From NCBI GenBank assembly GCA_963576475.1, contig OY754982.1:11930546-11994545 (forward strand): a DNA stretch of 64,000 nt. The letters run 5' to 3'. Shown one piece after another: positions 1 through 11,500 of this stretch. The notes beneath the pieces are model-generated. The model did no database searches. It saw only the letters and a program-made list of their open reading frames with translations, and was not told where the DNA came from. Source of the DNA: Molanna angustata. Lineage: Eukaryota; Arthropoda; Insecta; Trichoptera; Molannidae. Made by a program: the position numbers and the translations under genes. Position 1 is the stretch's first letter. Each line of letters starts with the position of its first letter.

Positions 1-829
1 ACATAATTACGTAGGGGACACCAGCTAATAGAATTTGGGTCCATTATACTCTTCCAAAGAAACGTCAACGTGAATAGCGTTGGAGATTTAAAATTCAATA
101 ACATTTGCACTCCTCACTACCCCAAGGGGATATAGCGGAGATTATAAATTCACAGTTTTTTCTTGTTATTGTAAGGTCCTCTCTGTGAATTGATATTTAA
201 GTCCTTCTGAAAACAAAAAATCCTAAACACTCGTTTGTAAATGTTCGCTTATGGGCGTGTACATTAATTTACTTCATCCCTCTAAGCTCAACATCAATAA
301 AAATAAAAACGAACACCTACGATAATTATGCAAATATATTTCTAAGTAGGTGTGATACATTAAAGTTTGTATTTCAACGACATCACACGAAAAATTATTT
401 AAATTCTTTGAAAGTTTAGACACCGCAACACTGTATGTGAAATGAATAATTTATTTAGGGCCATGGATACATAAGTATACTTATTCATACAATCACGCAA
501 TGCTTCACATGTGTTATTGCAGTGGTAACACAAGCGTACCTATAGACTTTCTTAAAAGAAAAACCGGGAAAATACGCACAATTTCCATAAATTATCCTGT
601 ACCTAACAATAATGTGAAAATAAAATTCAACATTATTTTATTTTCCATAATCACACGACAGCTGCTGCCAATTACAATGTTTCACTAATATGTTACAAGA
701 AAGTACTTATTTCTCTACAATACAATATAATATTATGGAATAATTAAAGGAAGCAAATAAGATATAACATAGTCTGAATCTTTAATTTTCTGTTTCGAAA
801 AAAATCATGTACCTACCTACATAATATTA
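1..829. other. AT-rich non-coding stretch with one old repeat relic
   Basis: I see no exon here. Positions about 85-175 are a diverged reverse-complement relative of about 9,395-9,465 (shared word around a CTCACTA..CCCAAGG..ATATAG core), so it is an old dispersed repeat. The short open frames are low-complexity and unconvincing. Confidence 0.5.
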
Positions 830-1506
830 GCGCATCGGCAACGAGAGTGTCACAACACATAAAAATACGAAATTGACTTATGTATGCCATAAGATTGACT
901 TTCTAGAACTTTATCTGCAAAAAAAGTCATAATTATAGTGCAGTTCTTTGCAAATATGGCGCAGAATACTCTTTTTTACGGAGCCAGTTGTCTAACATCT
1001 GCGGCAACTATAGTGTCATATCAACGTTAGTACATATGTACATAGTGGACGTGCGTTTGGTGTGTGTAGTAGTGTCATAACCTGTGTAATAGCCCTGTTA
1101 CGGTAAGTAACATTCATGTGCTTACTTTTATTTCGGCAAAAATAGAGTCACAATATGTGATATGACAATATTTTTGAGTAATTATTATGAAATATTATAA
1201 AGATAGCGAATAAAACAGTCACAACAATATGATAATTAAACATAAAGTGTTTTATTTCATGTAAACATCATTCATTTTGTGTATAAAAAAGACACATCAG
1301 AAGATCTTACACAAATGATCAAAAGATTTTTATGTCTGTGAAAATATTATAATAGTACATTGATTAATCTTATTAAATATAGCATTACATTTCCAATATG
1401 TCATCTCAGTAAATTTTAAATAAGATTTTCTGATACAAGAAATATTAAAATGCGATTTCCTCAAAACTACATTTTTTGTGTTGTGACACTCTAGTTGCCG
1501 ATGCGC
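830..1506. mobile_element. Non-autonomous TIR element (MITE), 677 bp
   Basis: The left end begins GCGCATCGGCAACGAGAGTG and the right end, read on the opposite strand, begins GCGCATCGGCAACTAGAGTG. The match continues to TCACAACAC, giving terminal inverted repeats of about 29 bp with one mismatch. A related internal word (CGGCAACTATAGTGTCATA) lies near 1,001. There is no coding capacity inside. I could not identify a convincing target-site duplication, so the superfamily is open. Confidence 0.75.
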
Positions 1507-2160
1507 GATATGGTAGGTACTGAATTCTGAACAACGCTATGGACTCACCGGAGCTGGTAAATCTTATAAACATCCATGTATGTATGTACCAGGAAGGTTT
1601 ATTCGTGTGAACAATGTTTTCACGTTCCGTATTGCAGAACTAATTTTTGGCTCAGTGTTACTATACAACTATATCACGTGTTACAAATCTGCACACTTCC
1701 ACTAATAATAATATATTAAATATCGTCATGATGTACTAAGAGTATAACGTGACTTACAGCAGTGAAATCATCTGAAGACAAACGTCCCACATCCTTTATT
1801 AGGTACATACCAGTAGCGAATTTATAGACGAACCCCGAAAGCCTGGCTTTCGTCTGCAAATATAGTAAAGAAATACATAAAAAAATAAATAAATCGGGTA
1901 AAAATTACTGTATAAATTGCAGGAATAATGCCCGCGCCTGTATCAATACGTTCGTTATAGCAGTCGTGTAAGTACCGCACTCTATAGGTACCAATAGGTA
2001 CCCACTGTTATTATTCACCATTTGAAGTGAGACGTCGCTAGTTGGGCTTCATATGGTGATTGTTGTAAAGTTCCTTTCTCTTTCACACAAATAGAATTTC
2101 ATTACGGGAATTTAGTCTCGCTCTATATTACATGTGTTCGGCTTCAAATAGCGAAAGTCT
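1507..2160. other. Non-coding, nothing recognised
   Basis: AT-rich DNA with no supported exon, RNA gene or repeat boundary. Confidence 0.4.
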
Positions 2161-2840
2161 TATTTGATTTCTTATATGAAAGCTACAATTCTTATATCTG
2201 AGGTGACAATGCATTTTTCGCATAGAAGTCACCCCTACAATAAATATTCCAACTTCGTCTCTATTGAGATAATTAAAAATCTGTTAAAAAATATCTTTGA
2301 CTCCCGACAGGGAAAAAAAAAAAATCCAATGTTTGCGCATATGCAATAATAAAAATATTCGATTACTTACACATTGGTACAAGTAGGTAAATAAGACAAA
2401 AATGACCTTATAAGTCTGGCGCAATTCAGGGGTGACTTCTATGCGAAAAATGCATTGTCACCTCAGATATAAGAATTGTAGCTTTCATTATTTACAAAAA
2501 ACCAATTCTCTCAATAGATGGCGTTACAACAAAAATAAATAAAAAAAAATAATAAGATTGTTGTTCATAATTTCACCCATAGATGGCTGTAGTAAAAATT
2601 CCTTATTTTCAAGCGAAAAGAATTTCAGTATTACAATATATAGAACTTTCAAAATTGAATTGATAGGGATCTCATTAAAAAGGCATAATTGGTGAACGTT
2701 GCGCAAGCGCATAAAGTGATCACGTAAACCAGCCGATGACAGGTCGTAAGCCCTGTAGGTGCCTTGATTTCCCGGTTCTCCTACAATAAATATTCCAACT
2801 TCGTCTCTATTGAGATAATTAAAAATCTGTTAAAAAATTA
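2161..2840 (-). repeat. Unclassified interspersed repeat R1, rearranged copy (R1-a)
   Basis: This is one of about seven copies of a family, here called R1, marked by ATAGAGACGAAGTTGGAATA, a block containing GTTTACGTGATCACTTTATG, and a distal block GAGGTGACAATGCATTTTTC. This copy is scrambled. The distal block appears forward at about 2,176-2,235 and inverted at about 2,425-2,490, and the proximal block appears twice (about 2,236-2,290 and 2,780-2,836). That suggests an inverted duplication or a nested insertion of one copy into another. No coding potential is visible. Confidence 0.75.
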
Positions 2841-3878
2841 TTAGTATAGCTTACGATAAAACTACCATTTCTAAGTAATATTTTTTCACTAGTTGACATA
2901 AATACTGTTAGTACTCTAACTGATATAAAGTTTTGAACTTGAAAGTTTTGAAAGCTATGTAAAATTAGCGCGTTCGTAGAATTTTTTTTTGTTACTATAG
3001 GTGTACAATAAAATAACCTTTTCGAAGTTTTTTTTTTCTTTAGTTTGACTTTAAGTACTGTTACTTGCATACAGTTTTAAAGAATAAAGGTAAAATTAGC
3101 GCGTTTATGGAAAAATTGCGTTGTTAGTATAGGTAGGTAATAATTTAATTATTGTGTACTTAACTAACCTTTATTATGTTGCATTTCGCAAAATGCACGA
3201 TATTCATGTCTATTTACATTAGCATTAAAGTTTTCTTTTGGGGTATGGTTAATTTACGGTATTGTGAATATAATTATAGTATTTTATATGCTAGTATTTT
3301 TGGTATTCATTTACTTCTGGTTTTTTTAGTTTCAATATGGATAAATCTGTTGTGGATACTTATGTTGTGATGTCTACAGTTCGTTGAGATGTCTACAGGA
3401 AATAATGTCATATGACAGGTTAGAAACACTATCATTTCATGACAAAAAGGAATTAATTACTAATTTAAGACCAACACCTAATTTAAATCTTACTTATGAG
3501 GTCTCAAAAACGTTATTTTAATATATAGGTATGTTTATAAAACCAAATGGGTTGTCCTAATTACGAAACTTTTTGCGGGAATTGATATAATTCAAACCAA
3601 TTGAATTCTTTAGTTTCATTTCATTCTTTTGGTAAAAATCAAATTGAATCAATTTTATCTCTTGAAAAGAATGCGTGTTTTATTATAATTCTGTGTGTTT
3701 TTAGTGTTTCGTTTATTTCGCAAATAATGTTAACGACAATGTAAGTCCTAATCCAATTTTATTAATTATCTCTAAAAAAAATACATTCTTCTACATATTA
3801 AGAATCATATTTTTATATTTCTAGTGGTTCGTTTTATTCGTTTATGATATTTAAAACAAACATTTTTTGCTGGCGTAA
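2841..3878. other. Non-coding, nothing recognised
   Basis: AT-rich. A short word containing TAAAATTAGCGCGTT occurs twice (about 2,960 and 3,090), suggesting a small local duplication. No exon is supported. Confidence 0.4.
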
Positions 3879-4187
3879 TCCAACTGTCGATTTGTTCAAG
3901 AGAATTTATTTCTCTGTGTATGTGTGTTTCCCTTTTAACTTTTGATCCGCTCTACGCAAAGAGCCCAAAATTTCAGAATATATAGAAAACTATAGGCCTA
4001 CAATATTTTTATACTTATAATTTTGAATTTTTCTTTCAGTCAGGGGTTATCAACATTTGAATTTTCACTATATTTTTCCATATAACTCAAAAACCATAAA
4101 AGTTAAAACGCTGAAAATTTGTAAAAATATATACGAATATAAAATAATTATTTTTGTCCAGGGTTGCGTGGCTCGAAGGTACTAGTA
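3879..4187 (+). mobile_element. Helentron-like non-autonomous element, 5' fragment (copy C)
   Basis: It begins TCCAACTGTCGATTTGTTCA, the same 5' end as the copies at 13,379 and 37,340. It continues with the shared body (ACTTTTGATCCGCTC, then CAGTCAGGGGTTATCAAC). The GT microsatellite of the other copies is here reduced to a few repeats. Similarity fades near 4,140 and the normal 3' end is missing, so this is a truncated or decayed copy. Confidence 0.7.
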
Positions 4188-5885
4188 TCGCCCCTGGTAC
4201 ATACAACATATTTTGTCTTATTTTTTTACCTCTACTCCTTTCCTCCCTTGTTTTATCACTCTATTATTTCACTCTTATTTTTCCTCCCAATCCTATTTTT
4301 ACTGTTATACAATTTTGAACCAAAGAAATGTAATTGAATTGTTAAATTGTATTTTTTAAGTTATATTTTATATGAGAAACAATAAATTGGGTGTACAGGT
4401 TTGTATATGCTTTATTTATTTATTTAAAACATTTTGAGCACATGTGCATAATGACCGGCATATTAAAAAATGGCAATATCTTCCAACCAACCATATTTAT
4501 TTGGTGAAGCCAAATGTTTTTATGATACCTACCATTTCATATGAATAAAATATATAATGAAAATATAAATACATATAAAACAAAAACAATAAAAAACGCA
4601 GGGGACAAGAGAGGGGGGGGGGAGGGCAAGGATAGTAGAAGGAGACAAATTTAAGTGTTATATGTAAGGAAATGATTTCTCAGATTTCTTGTGAAAGTGT
4701 TAATGAAACTCGAAGTTGCGATGGGATGTGATTTCAAAGACAGAATGCTTGCTTCATTTAATGTTTGTGTATTTTTTTCTGTATACCATCCTGTATTGTT
4801 TCTTGTTAAAATAAAGAAATAAATAACTTCACTTATGGTTCCTCGTTACCCGTGTTGGTAGGAAGAGATTGTCTTATGACACAAAAACAATCATTGTCCA
4901 CTTGTTTTTCCTTTAAATTCAATAAAATATCAAATAAATAAACAAAGAAATTTATTTAAAGTATGTAAAAAATGATACAGGACATAATCATGACAAAGTT
5001 TAATAATATCACAAATAAAATTTGAAATTCTCCCCGAAAAGAACGAACACTTGTGCTTCGGGGAGAAAACTTAAAATTAACAACATACATAAAAGAGAAA
5101 AAGTCTACAGTTAGACACACAAAACATCAGAGTTCAGAAAAGTTGATTATTTAAATATATATAAAATGCAAAAAGTAATTAAGCTAGAATTAATATAAAG
5201 TTACACAAAACTTCACAGACACACATACATAAACAAAACTAAAACATACATATTCAAATATTCTTTCATATAACTTATGAATAATTGCTCAAAAAATACA
5301 GAATTCGCTTTCAGATTGCTAAATCCTATAACTGCTTTACAGTAGCGAAGAGTGATAAATCAAATTGCTGTCTATATTTTTACACTTGAATCGAATTTTT
5401 AATCAAAAGATAAAAAAAAACATTGATTTAAAATCGGCCTAAAACTAAAATCATCTTACTTTATTCCATTAAAACATTTTTTATTTTACCAATAACCAAT
5501 TAGCTTTTCCTTTCATCGAAATGATTACATCTTGAAAGTTGCGGAAAGCAATTTAAAATTTTGTTGGATCTTGATAAAACTTTCCTCCCCCCCACGTCCT
5601 GTTCTTAAATGCTGTTTAATGTGAAATATTTTGTTTTAAGCAAAACCACAAATGAGGCGACAAATTTCCCTGGACAGAGAATCTTACTATCCATAAAATT
5701 ACAAATTGAAATTAATAATTTCGAAAGTTGGCCAGTTTCAATTTCGTCCTAATAATATAACGTCAGAAAATTTAATTCCATCGATCAGAAATGACGGAGA
5801 CCTGTGTGTAATACAATGCTGAAAATTTTCTCAAATCTTCTAAGACTTCCTAAGCTTGTGTAACTGGCAAAGTCTTATTTAATTT
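4188..5885. other. Non-coding stretch with simple-sequence tracts
   Basis: No exon is supported. A G-rich tract lies at about 4,610-4,628. A relic of the common tail (GGCAATATCTTCCAACCAACC, read on +, i.e. the tail on -) lies near 4,470-4,500. Confidence 0.4.
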
Positions 5886-6267
5886 CATTTATAACCTTTT
5901 TTGAGTGATGTTAAAGCCTTTCTTGGGCACACTGCATCCATTTCCCTCCGGCACATTTCTTGTCGTCATCAGACCACCTTGCCTGGGGTCTGCCGACGCC
6001 TCTTCGGCTTGTTCTCGGTCGCCATTCTATGATCTTTTTGGTCCATCGTGAATCCTGGCATCTGGCAATATGCCCAGCCAAGCTCCACTTAAGACCAGCG
6101 ACCCTTTTCGCTACATCGGCTACTTTGGTTCTTTCTCTTATGACATTCTGAATTCTGTCCCTTATTGAAATACGCAGCAACTTTCTCTCCATAGCTCTCT
6201 GTGTCACTAACAGCTTGTGCATTATTCTTTTTGTTAGGATCGATGTTTCCATTCCATAAGTAAGCAC
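5886..6267 (-). pseudogene. RTE-type LINE, C-terminal relic of reverse-transcriptase ORF
   Basis: A 118-codon open stretch reads as the region C-terminal to the reverse transcriptase of lepidopteran RTE-like LINEs. It has an RAMERKLLRISIRDRI segment, then AGHIAR, then a GVGRPQARWSDD motif and a WMQCAQERL ending. This region is diagnostic of the ORF end. The catalytic palm and the endonuclease are absent and no polyprotein start exists, so this is a 5'-truncated dead copy. A different LINE fragment in the opposite orientation lies just downstream (6,330-6,560). Confidence 0.8.
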
Positions 6268-6329
6268 TTACATAATTGATTAAGTAATTTAATTTACCGT
6301 TGTATATTTGTCTTGGTTCTATCTTAGTG

Positions 6330-6560
6330 CCAACCTTGACGTATACAAGTAAGACATGGACGTGCAGTTGAAATGAGATCGCTAAGAATTTGCAATAGAA
6401 AGATGTATGACAGCGTAAGAAATGAAGACACAGGGAATGAATGTGAAATAGAGAATGATGTCATTAATAGAATAAAATTGAACACATTGTGATGGTTTGG
6501 CCACATGGGGAGAATGAATGATGAACGCCTTACGAAGAATATATACATTGCGGACAGGAA
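6330..6560 (+). pseudogene. LINE reverse-transcriptase C-terminal relic (same family as 35.4-37.0 kb)
   Basis: The + strand translates to a MRSLRICNRKMYDSVRN stretch, then a WFGHMGRMNDERLTKNIY motif interrupted by a TGA stop at about 6,490. The same motif is in the longer minus-strand copy at 35,384-36,995 and in relics at 11,165 and 28,985. This copy is short, has an in-frame stop and lacks catalytic residues. Confidence 0.7.
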
Positions 6561-6887
6561 TAGAATGAGAGGACCGCTCTGCTAAAAGAAAGAAAATGTT
6601 CTTGCTTTGCGCACTGCGGACATCTGGAGGCAATATATTCCACTTTATAGGACCACTGTCCAACTCCTTTAAAGAGTTGTTACTCTGTGATCCAGAAGAG
6701 TTGAGTGTGAGATGCCTCCCAGATAGCTCTTTTTTAGTAGATATTTATTAATATTATTACAAAAATAAACTCCATTATTTTCTGATTTATATTAATCTTT
6801 TCTGTGTTGGAATTGTAGCACATTCTTGAAACAATTTATATAATAAGTTTTCAAAGTTCTTATTATTCACACTGTGGAATGCCATTG

Positions 6888-7087
6888 TAAATTATTTATA
6901 TTGACTTAACAATAAGACACTATAGTTTTACTTCCACTCAATAAATTAACTTTTATAAATTAATTATTGTAACTGCTGATGATGGACGAAAGTCCGAAAA
7001 CGTTACAATAATTAATTTATAAAAGTTAATTTATTGAGTGGAAGTAAAACTATAGTGTCTTATTGTTAAGTCAATATAAATAATTTA
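6888..7087. repeat. Perfect long inverted repeat, 86-bp arms, 28-nt loop
   Basis: The arms at 6,888-6,973 and 7,002-7,087 are exact reverse complements over 86 bp. The 28-nt spacer contains CTGATGA, then GGAC-GAAA-GTCC, then GAAA, which resembles the hammerhead ribozyme core carried by Penelope-like retroelements. An extra U between CTGATGA and the stem II pairing, plus bases between stem I and the core, make it non-canonical. Perfect arms imply recent origin, gene conversion or a fold-back sequencing artefact. Confidence 0.85.
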
Positions 7088-7807
7088 TATAATAATTATA
7101 CAAATCATTTTATTAGTACTACTATTATTCATTCGAATACAAGAATTTGACAAGACTTTCTATTGATTATTATCATTTAATTCCTACGTTCCATGTTTTA
7201 TATAATTAACAATATTGAGAATCAAATTGATAAATGAGCATGAAACAAAATATTCAGCAAGGATGCACATTGCACATGTTGCTATAAATATGTAAGAAGA
7301 ATATGGCGTTCGGTTATTTTTGCCTTACTCGAATTGAAAATGGCGGTGATGGTGTAGGTATATAATATACTTATATCGGAGAAAGCATACTAATAAAAGC
7401 ATAATGTAGATACTAGACTGGTAAAAAACTACAAAGCTTAGCTGTTCATTGATGTTTCAATACAATTATGCTAGGTGGGTAGTGGGTATAATATGGCGTG
7501 AAATTTTTTTCTTTGATCTCAAATATGCATGCAGTCATCTAATTTTTATTATGGCTATTTATATTCACCCATAATAACGGTTTGTTTAGCTAGCAAGGAA
7601 ATATTTTATAATGTAATTACAGATTTTAGCCAAAGTCGTTAATATTAATTACCTACTTCATTCATGGCATCCGGATTATCTAACGCAACTACGAAACAGT
7701 ATTATTATTTCAATAAGTCGGCAGCTGATGTTGAGTGATTTAATAATGGTGATAATTTATTGAACATTTATATTATTAATTTTTACTGTATTTTGTTTTG
7801 TTGATTT
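7088..7807. other. Non-coding stretch with a LINE 3'-tail relic
   Basis: A decayed match to the LINE 3' untranslated tail (ATATGGCGTTCGGTTATTTT, then GCCTTACTCG, then GGCGGTGATGGTGTAGG) is visible at about 7,298-7,365. Nothing else is recognised. Confidence 0.4.
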
Positions 7808-7996
7808 TTAATGCTCGCTTTATATCACTAGCTATGTGTAGCCATGATCCAATTTGTCTGGTTCCCCTTTCTAAGGGTTGCGTAGGTCAGATGGCAGTCG
7901 CTTCAATGTAATAACCAGACTCGCCAATTCCAGGATCATGGTCAAAGCGTACCCCGATAGAAAACGGGACAAAAGCGCTAAGGAGAAAAAAAAAAA
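7808..7996 (+). mobile_element. tRNA-derived SINE family 2, 5'-truncated copy
   Basis: The body runs from ATCACTAGCTATGTGTAGCC through CAGATGGCAGTCGCTTCAAT to GCGCTAAGG and an A-rich tail at about 7,985-7,995. It is nearly identical to the body of the full-length minus-strand copy at 54,690-54,962, but the tRNA-like head is missing. Confidence 0.75.
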
Positions 7997-8079
7997 GCTT
8001 CCAAGTTACACATTGGTAATTGAGACAATACATGGTTTTTATTAAGATGGATTACATATTATACAACTATCGCTACCGA

Positions 8080-8270
8080 GGTTATCAAAGTATGCATTAA
8101 TTTTACGTTTACGTTTGATATTCCTGGGTTCGATACCCAGCAGAGGAGAGATATATTTAAATTCATTTCTCACGCAAATATTGCTTCTCTGGTCTGGAAA
8201 CACTGGTTGGTTGGAAGAAATTGCCATATGGAAATAAACTTGCCGCTTCACTGAATTTTTTTTTGTTAAT
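8080..8270 (+). mobile_element. tRNA-like SINE remnant with shared LINE-type tail
   Basis: A B-box-like word GGGTTCGATACCC lies at 8,126-8,138, flanked by short complementary bases as in a T arm. Downstream is the widely repeated tail GGTTGGAAGAAATTGCC at about 8,210. The head upstream of the B box is not a recognisable tRNA, so a functional tRNA gene is unlikely. Confidence 0.5.
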
Positions 8271-9703
8271 AGTAACAAAAATTCATGTTAAAATTAACCG
8301 AACTATAGTGACTGCAATACATTTGGTTTTGTGCAGCAAAATGTTTTTGAACATAGCCAAATAGTACAGTAATAAATAGATAAACTTTTATTTCTGGTAA
8401 CAAAGGTTTGGCTAAAACACAGGTAGCCAGTTCGGTTGTCATAATATTTTTTTCAGTGATGTGCAGGGAGCAACGAACTCTTTATTGTTATTCAAAAAAG
8501 GGCTAAAGCAAAAATATTTATCTGATAATACCTACCTGTTTAAAAAAAAATCTTTTTTTTTAATTTTTTCTTCTGTTTTCTTGTTTTTTTTTATATATGT
8601 CATGTGAGTACTTTAAAGCCATAGAACACACTGTATTGTATATTTAACATTGAGTCTTTAATAGGTTTAATAGTACATTTTGAAAATGTTTTCCCCAGTA
8701 GGTACCCTCAAAATTTCTTTATTACCTACATAGCTTGAGTTTTATGAGTTTTAACAAAATCCTTTTTAAATGTTAAATTGACAATAAAAAGTAGATTTTT
8801 ACATCAATCGAAAGAGAATATGAAAATCTAACTACTGAGTTTTTTTTACTATTGAATTACTGTTCTTGCTATTTTAAAACAAGTGGGTTGTGGTCAACGC
8901 TAAACTACTCACTAACAAGTCATTCTATAAAGTATTCAAATATTGTATGGAAAATTTTCAGCACTTTCATGAAATGAGTTGGTTAAATTATTTTTTATTC
9001 AAATATTTTATTATGAAAACTTGATAAATCTTCAATGCCATTTTACGTAAGTGATGTGCTTTTTTACCAATTTGAAAATAAATATTTCAAATTTTAAGTT
9101 TCCTGAACTTGGGGTCACTTTGAAATATTTGATAGTTAAAAAAATTGAGAAGCACTATTCATATATCGTTCAAAATCTAATGGGGTCTAAGCGAGTATTA
9201 GATATACATATTTTAAAATTTGAAAAGAATCAAATGAGTACTTTAGTCTATAATCGATAAAGTAAAATGAACATGCCGTACATAGCACACTGCACATAGC
9301 ACATAGCACACACACAGATACATTGCGATGAAACTTTCAGAATATACTCTCAGCATGATACTAGTTGATAATCTGTAATAAAAAAAATACACTTAAAAAT
9401 TGCGAAATCATAACTCCCCACTATATCTCCTTGGGTTAGTGAGGAGTAAAAACATTAAATTTTACCAAGATATTGTAAGTTTATCACAGATTTAGTGATA
9501 CAAAATATTATTTCGTGTTTCATACATATGAAGGTAATTTAGTGTGCATGATTGTGCACGTCCATATGCTCAAGGCATGCAAGGCTGGAGCGAACCTAGA
9601 ACCTTTGAACTAGGCAAACCCTGAAAGAAAATTGGGAAAAGTCGAAAATTTTATGTTTTTACCGTAGTTGTTCATTCCTGTAGCCATAAAAAATATTTTT
9701 AAA
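8271..9703. other. Non-coding stretch with two dispersed-repeat relics
   Basis: Positions 8,878-8,925 (AAGTGGGTTGTGGTCAACGC) match about 60,722-60,765. Positions 9,280-9,465 match, inverted or direct, about 85-175, 50,165-50,260 and 61,490-61,610. No exon is supported. Confidence 0.45.
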
Positions 9704-10304
9704 ATGACATGCCGAAATAATATTTACATTTGTGGCCCTGTAAAGCGTCGTATCTACATACGGTTCTAATTTAAACAAATAAATTATTATCAGTTCTTGA
9801 GTAGGTATCTAGATTTTCGGCTTCTATAGGCAATTCCGCTACTGATACAAGGGTCTTTACTCTGGTTGGTTGGAAGAAATTACCGTTTGGTAATAATGAC
9901 ATGCCGAAATAATATTTACATTTGTGGCCCTGTAAAGCGTCGTATCTACATACGGTTCTAATTTAAACAAATAAATTATTATCAGTTCTTGAGTAGGTAT
10001 CTAGATTTTCGGCTTCTATAGGCAATTCCGTTACTGATACAAGGGTCTTTACTCTGGTTGGTTGGAAGAAATTACCGTTTGGTAATAATGACATGCCGAA
10101 ATAATATTTACATTTGTGGCCCTGTAAAGCGTCGTATCTACATACGGTTCTATTTTTAATCTTGTAGTATGGTTACTATAAACAAATAAATTATTATCAG
10201 TTATTGAGTAGGTATCTAGATTTTCGGCTTCTATAGGCAATTCCGCTACTGATACAAGGGTCTTTACTCTGGTTGGTTGGAAGAAATTACCGTTTGGTAA
10301 TAAC
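9704..10304. repeat. 192-bp tandem triplication
   Basis: Three direct units start ATGACATGCCGAAATAAT at 9,704, 9,896 and 10,088, exactly 192 bp apart. Each ends in the common tail GGTTGGAAGAAATTACCGTT. Units 1 and 2 are almost identical. Unit 3 carries about 22 extra bases near 10,152-10,178. The open frame on the minus strand across unit 3 is a by-product of the repeat and is not shared in full by units 1 and 2. Confidence 0.9.
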
Positions 10305-11164
10305 TTACAGATAAAGTCAATATTAAGAATATTATAACGGTAATTGACGTACATCTACATATTATGTGTATGTGTTGAGTGGTATTGGTGTGCGAAATAA
10401 AGTTCAATATGTAGTTGGTCATAAATAACCTGAAATTTTATTTATATTGCTAATTAGTCTTAGTATGTTTCAAAATGATTAAAGCAACTTGACACATATT
10501 TAAATGTTTTTTTTTTCTATTTGTTTCAGAATCAGAACTTCAGTGCTGGATTAAATTATAAAACTTCCTTTTATTTTCGTCTATATAAACAAAAAAAAAA
10601 AAACATCAAAAAAATATTTGCTATAGGTACCTATCTTTTTTTATTTTATGTGTAAATATATATTTTTTGTTCAGCTAAAATAATCTTTAAACAAAAAAAA
10701 ATGTCGTCTTTTCTAAACAATAAACACCAATTTTTTTCTGTGTTACACTTAATAATGTTTCATAAAAAAAATAATGTTTCTCTCAAAAAAAATTCCGAGC
10801 AAAGTTTGCAACCTTTTTTTTGTACATTCGACTTTTCAATAACATGTTTTTATATTGTGTTTGTGTTGTTGGTACCCAAAATTATTTTTCTTGCGGATTT
10901 TTTTGCGAATTAATGGGATGCCTTCTTCAAAGTATTTCAACTCGGTAAAATTTATTCGTTAAAAGTTTTAATTTGATACATCCTAGTAAAAGTAATTTCG
11001 CATTCCAAAGCGTGACAATATGGCGAAAAGTGGCTTTCTCAGAGTTGAGAGAATAAAATATTGTTAACCAAGAAAATCCAATTAAATCCAATGTAACATT
11101 TTTAAATAGTTTAATTTAAGACAAACAAATCTGTATCAATAATATTCAAATCCATTTTACGTAC
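10305..11164. other. Non-coding, nothing recognised
   Basis: Very AT-rich with long A and T runs. I see no exon, RNA gene or repeat end. Confidence 0.4.
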
Positions 11165-11500
11165 ATATATACCATCACGCAATGTCCCTCGTGGGGTAGG
11201 CAGAGAGAACCGACCGCCACATTTTTCTATCCTTGCACGCATCCCTTGCCTCGTCCACATTTACGCATCGTCTCATAAACGTTCGTCTGTTGGTCACGCT
11301 TTTAACATTTCCGTCTTTCAGAATATCGTTTACATTTTACATGGTCGTGCCATCCCTTTCTTGAGTGTCTCCGACCTCTCATTCCATTCCTGTCAGCACT
11401 GTATATTTTCTTCGACAGGCGTTCCTCATTCATTCTCTCCATGTGACCAAACCATCTCAATCTGTTCACTTTCACTCTAGTAATGACATATATTTTTCAA
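11165..11500 (-). pseudogene. LINE 3'-end relic (family of 35.4-37.0 kb)
   Basis: The minus strand reads VKVNRLRWFGHMERMNEERL, then SKKIY and a KGWHDHV stretch. It then runs with frame breaks into the 3' tail CCTCTCTGCC-type block and (TATG)n-like end near 11,165. It is a heavily 5'-truncated non-LTR copy without a catalytic domain. Confidence 0.75.

Noticed and set aside
10049..10354. 101-codon minus-strand gene in the 192-bp repeat
   Set aside because: The frame depends on the extra bases in unit 3, closes early in the other units and shows no domain.
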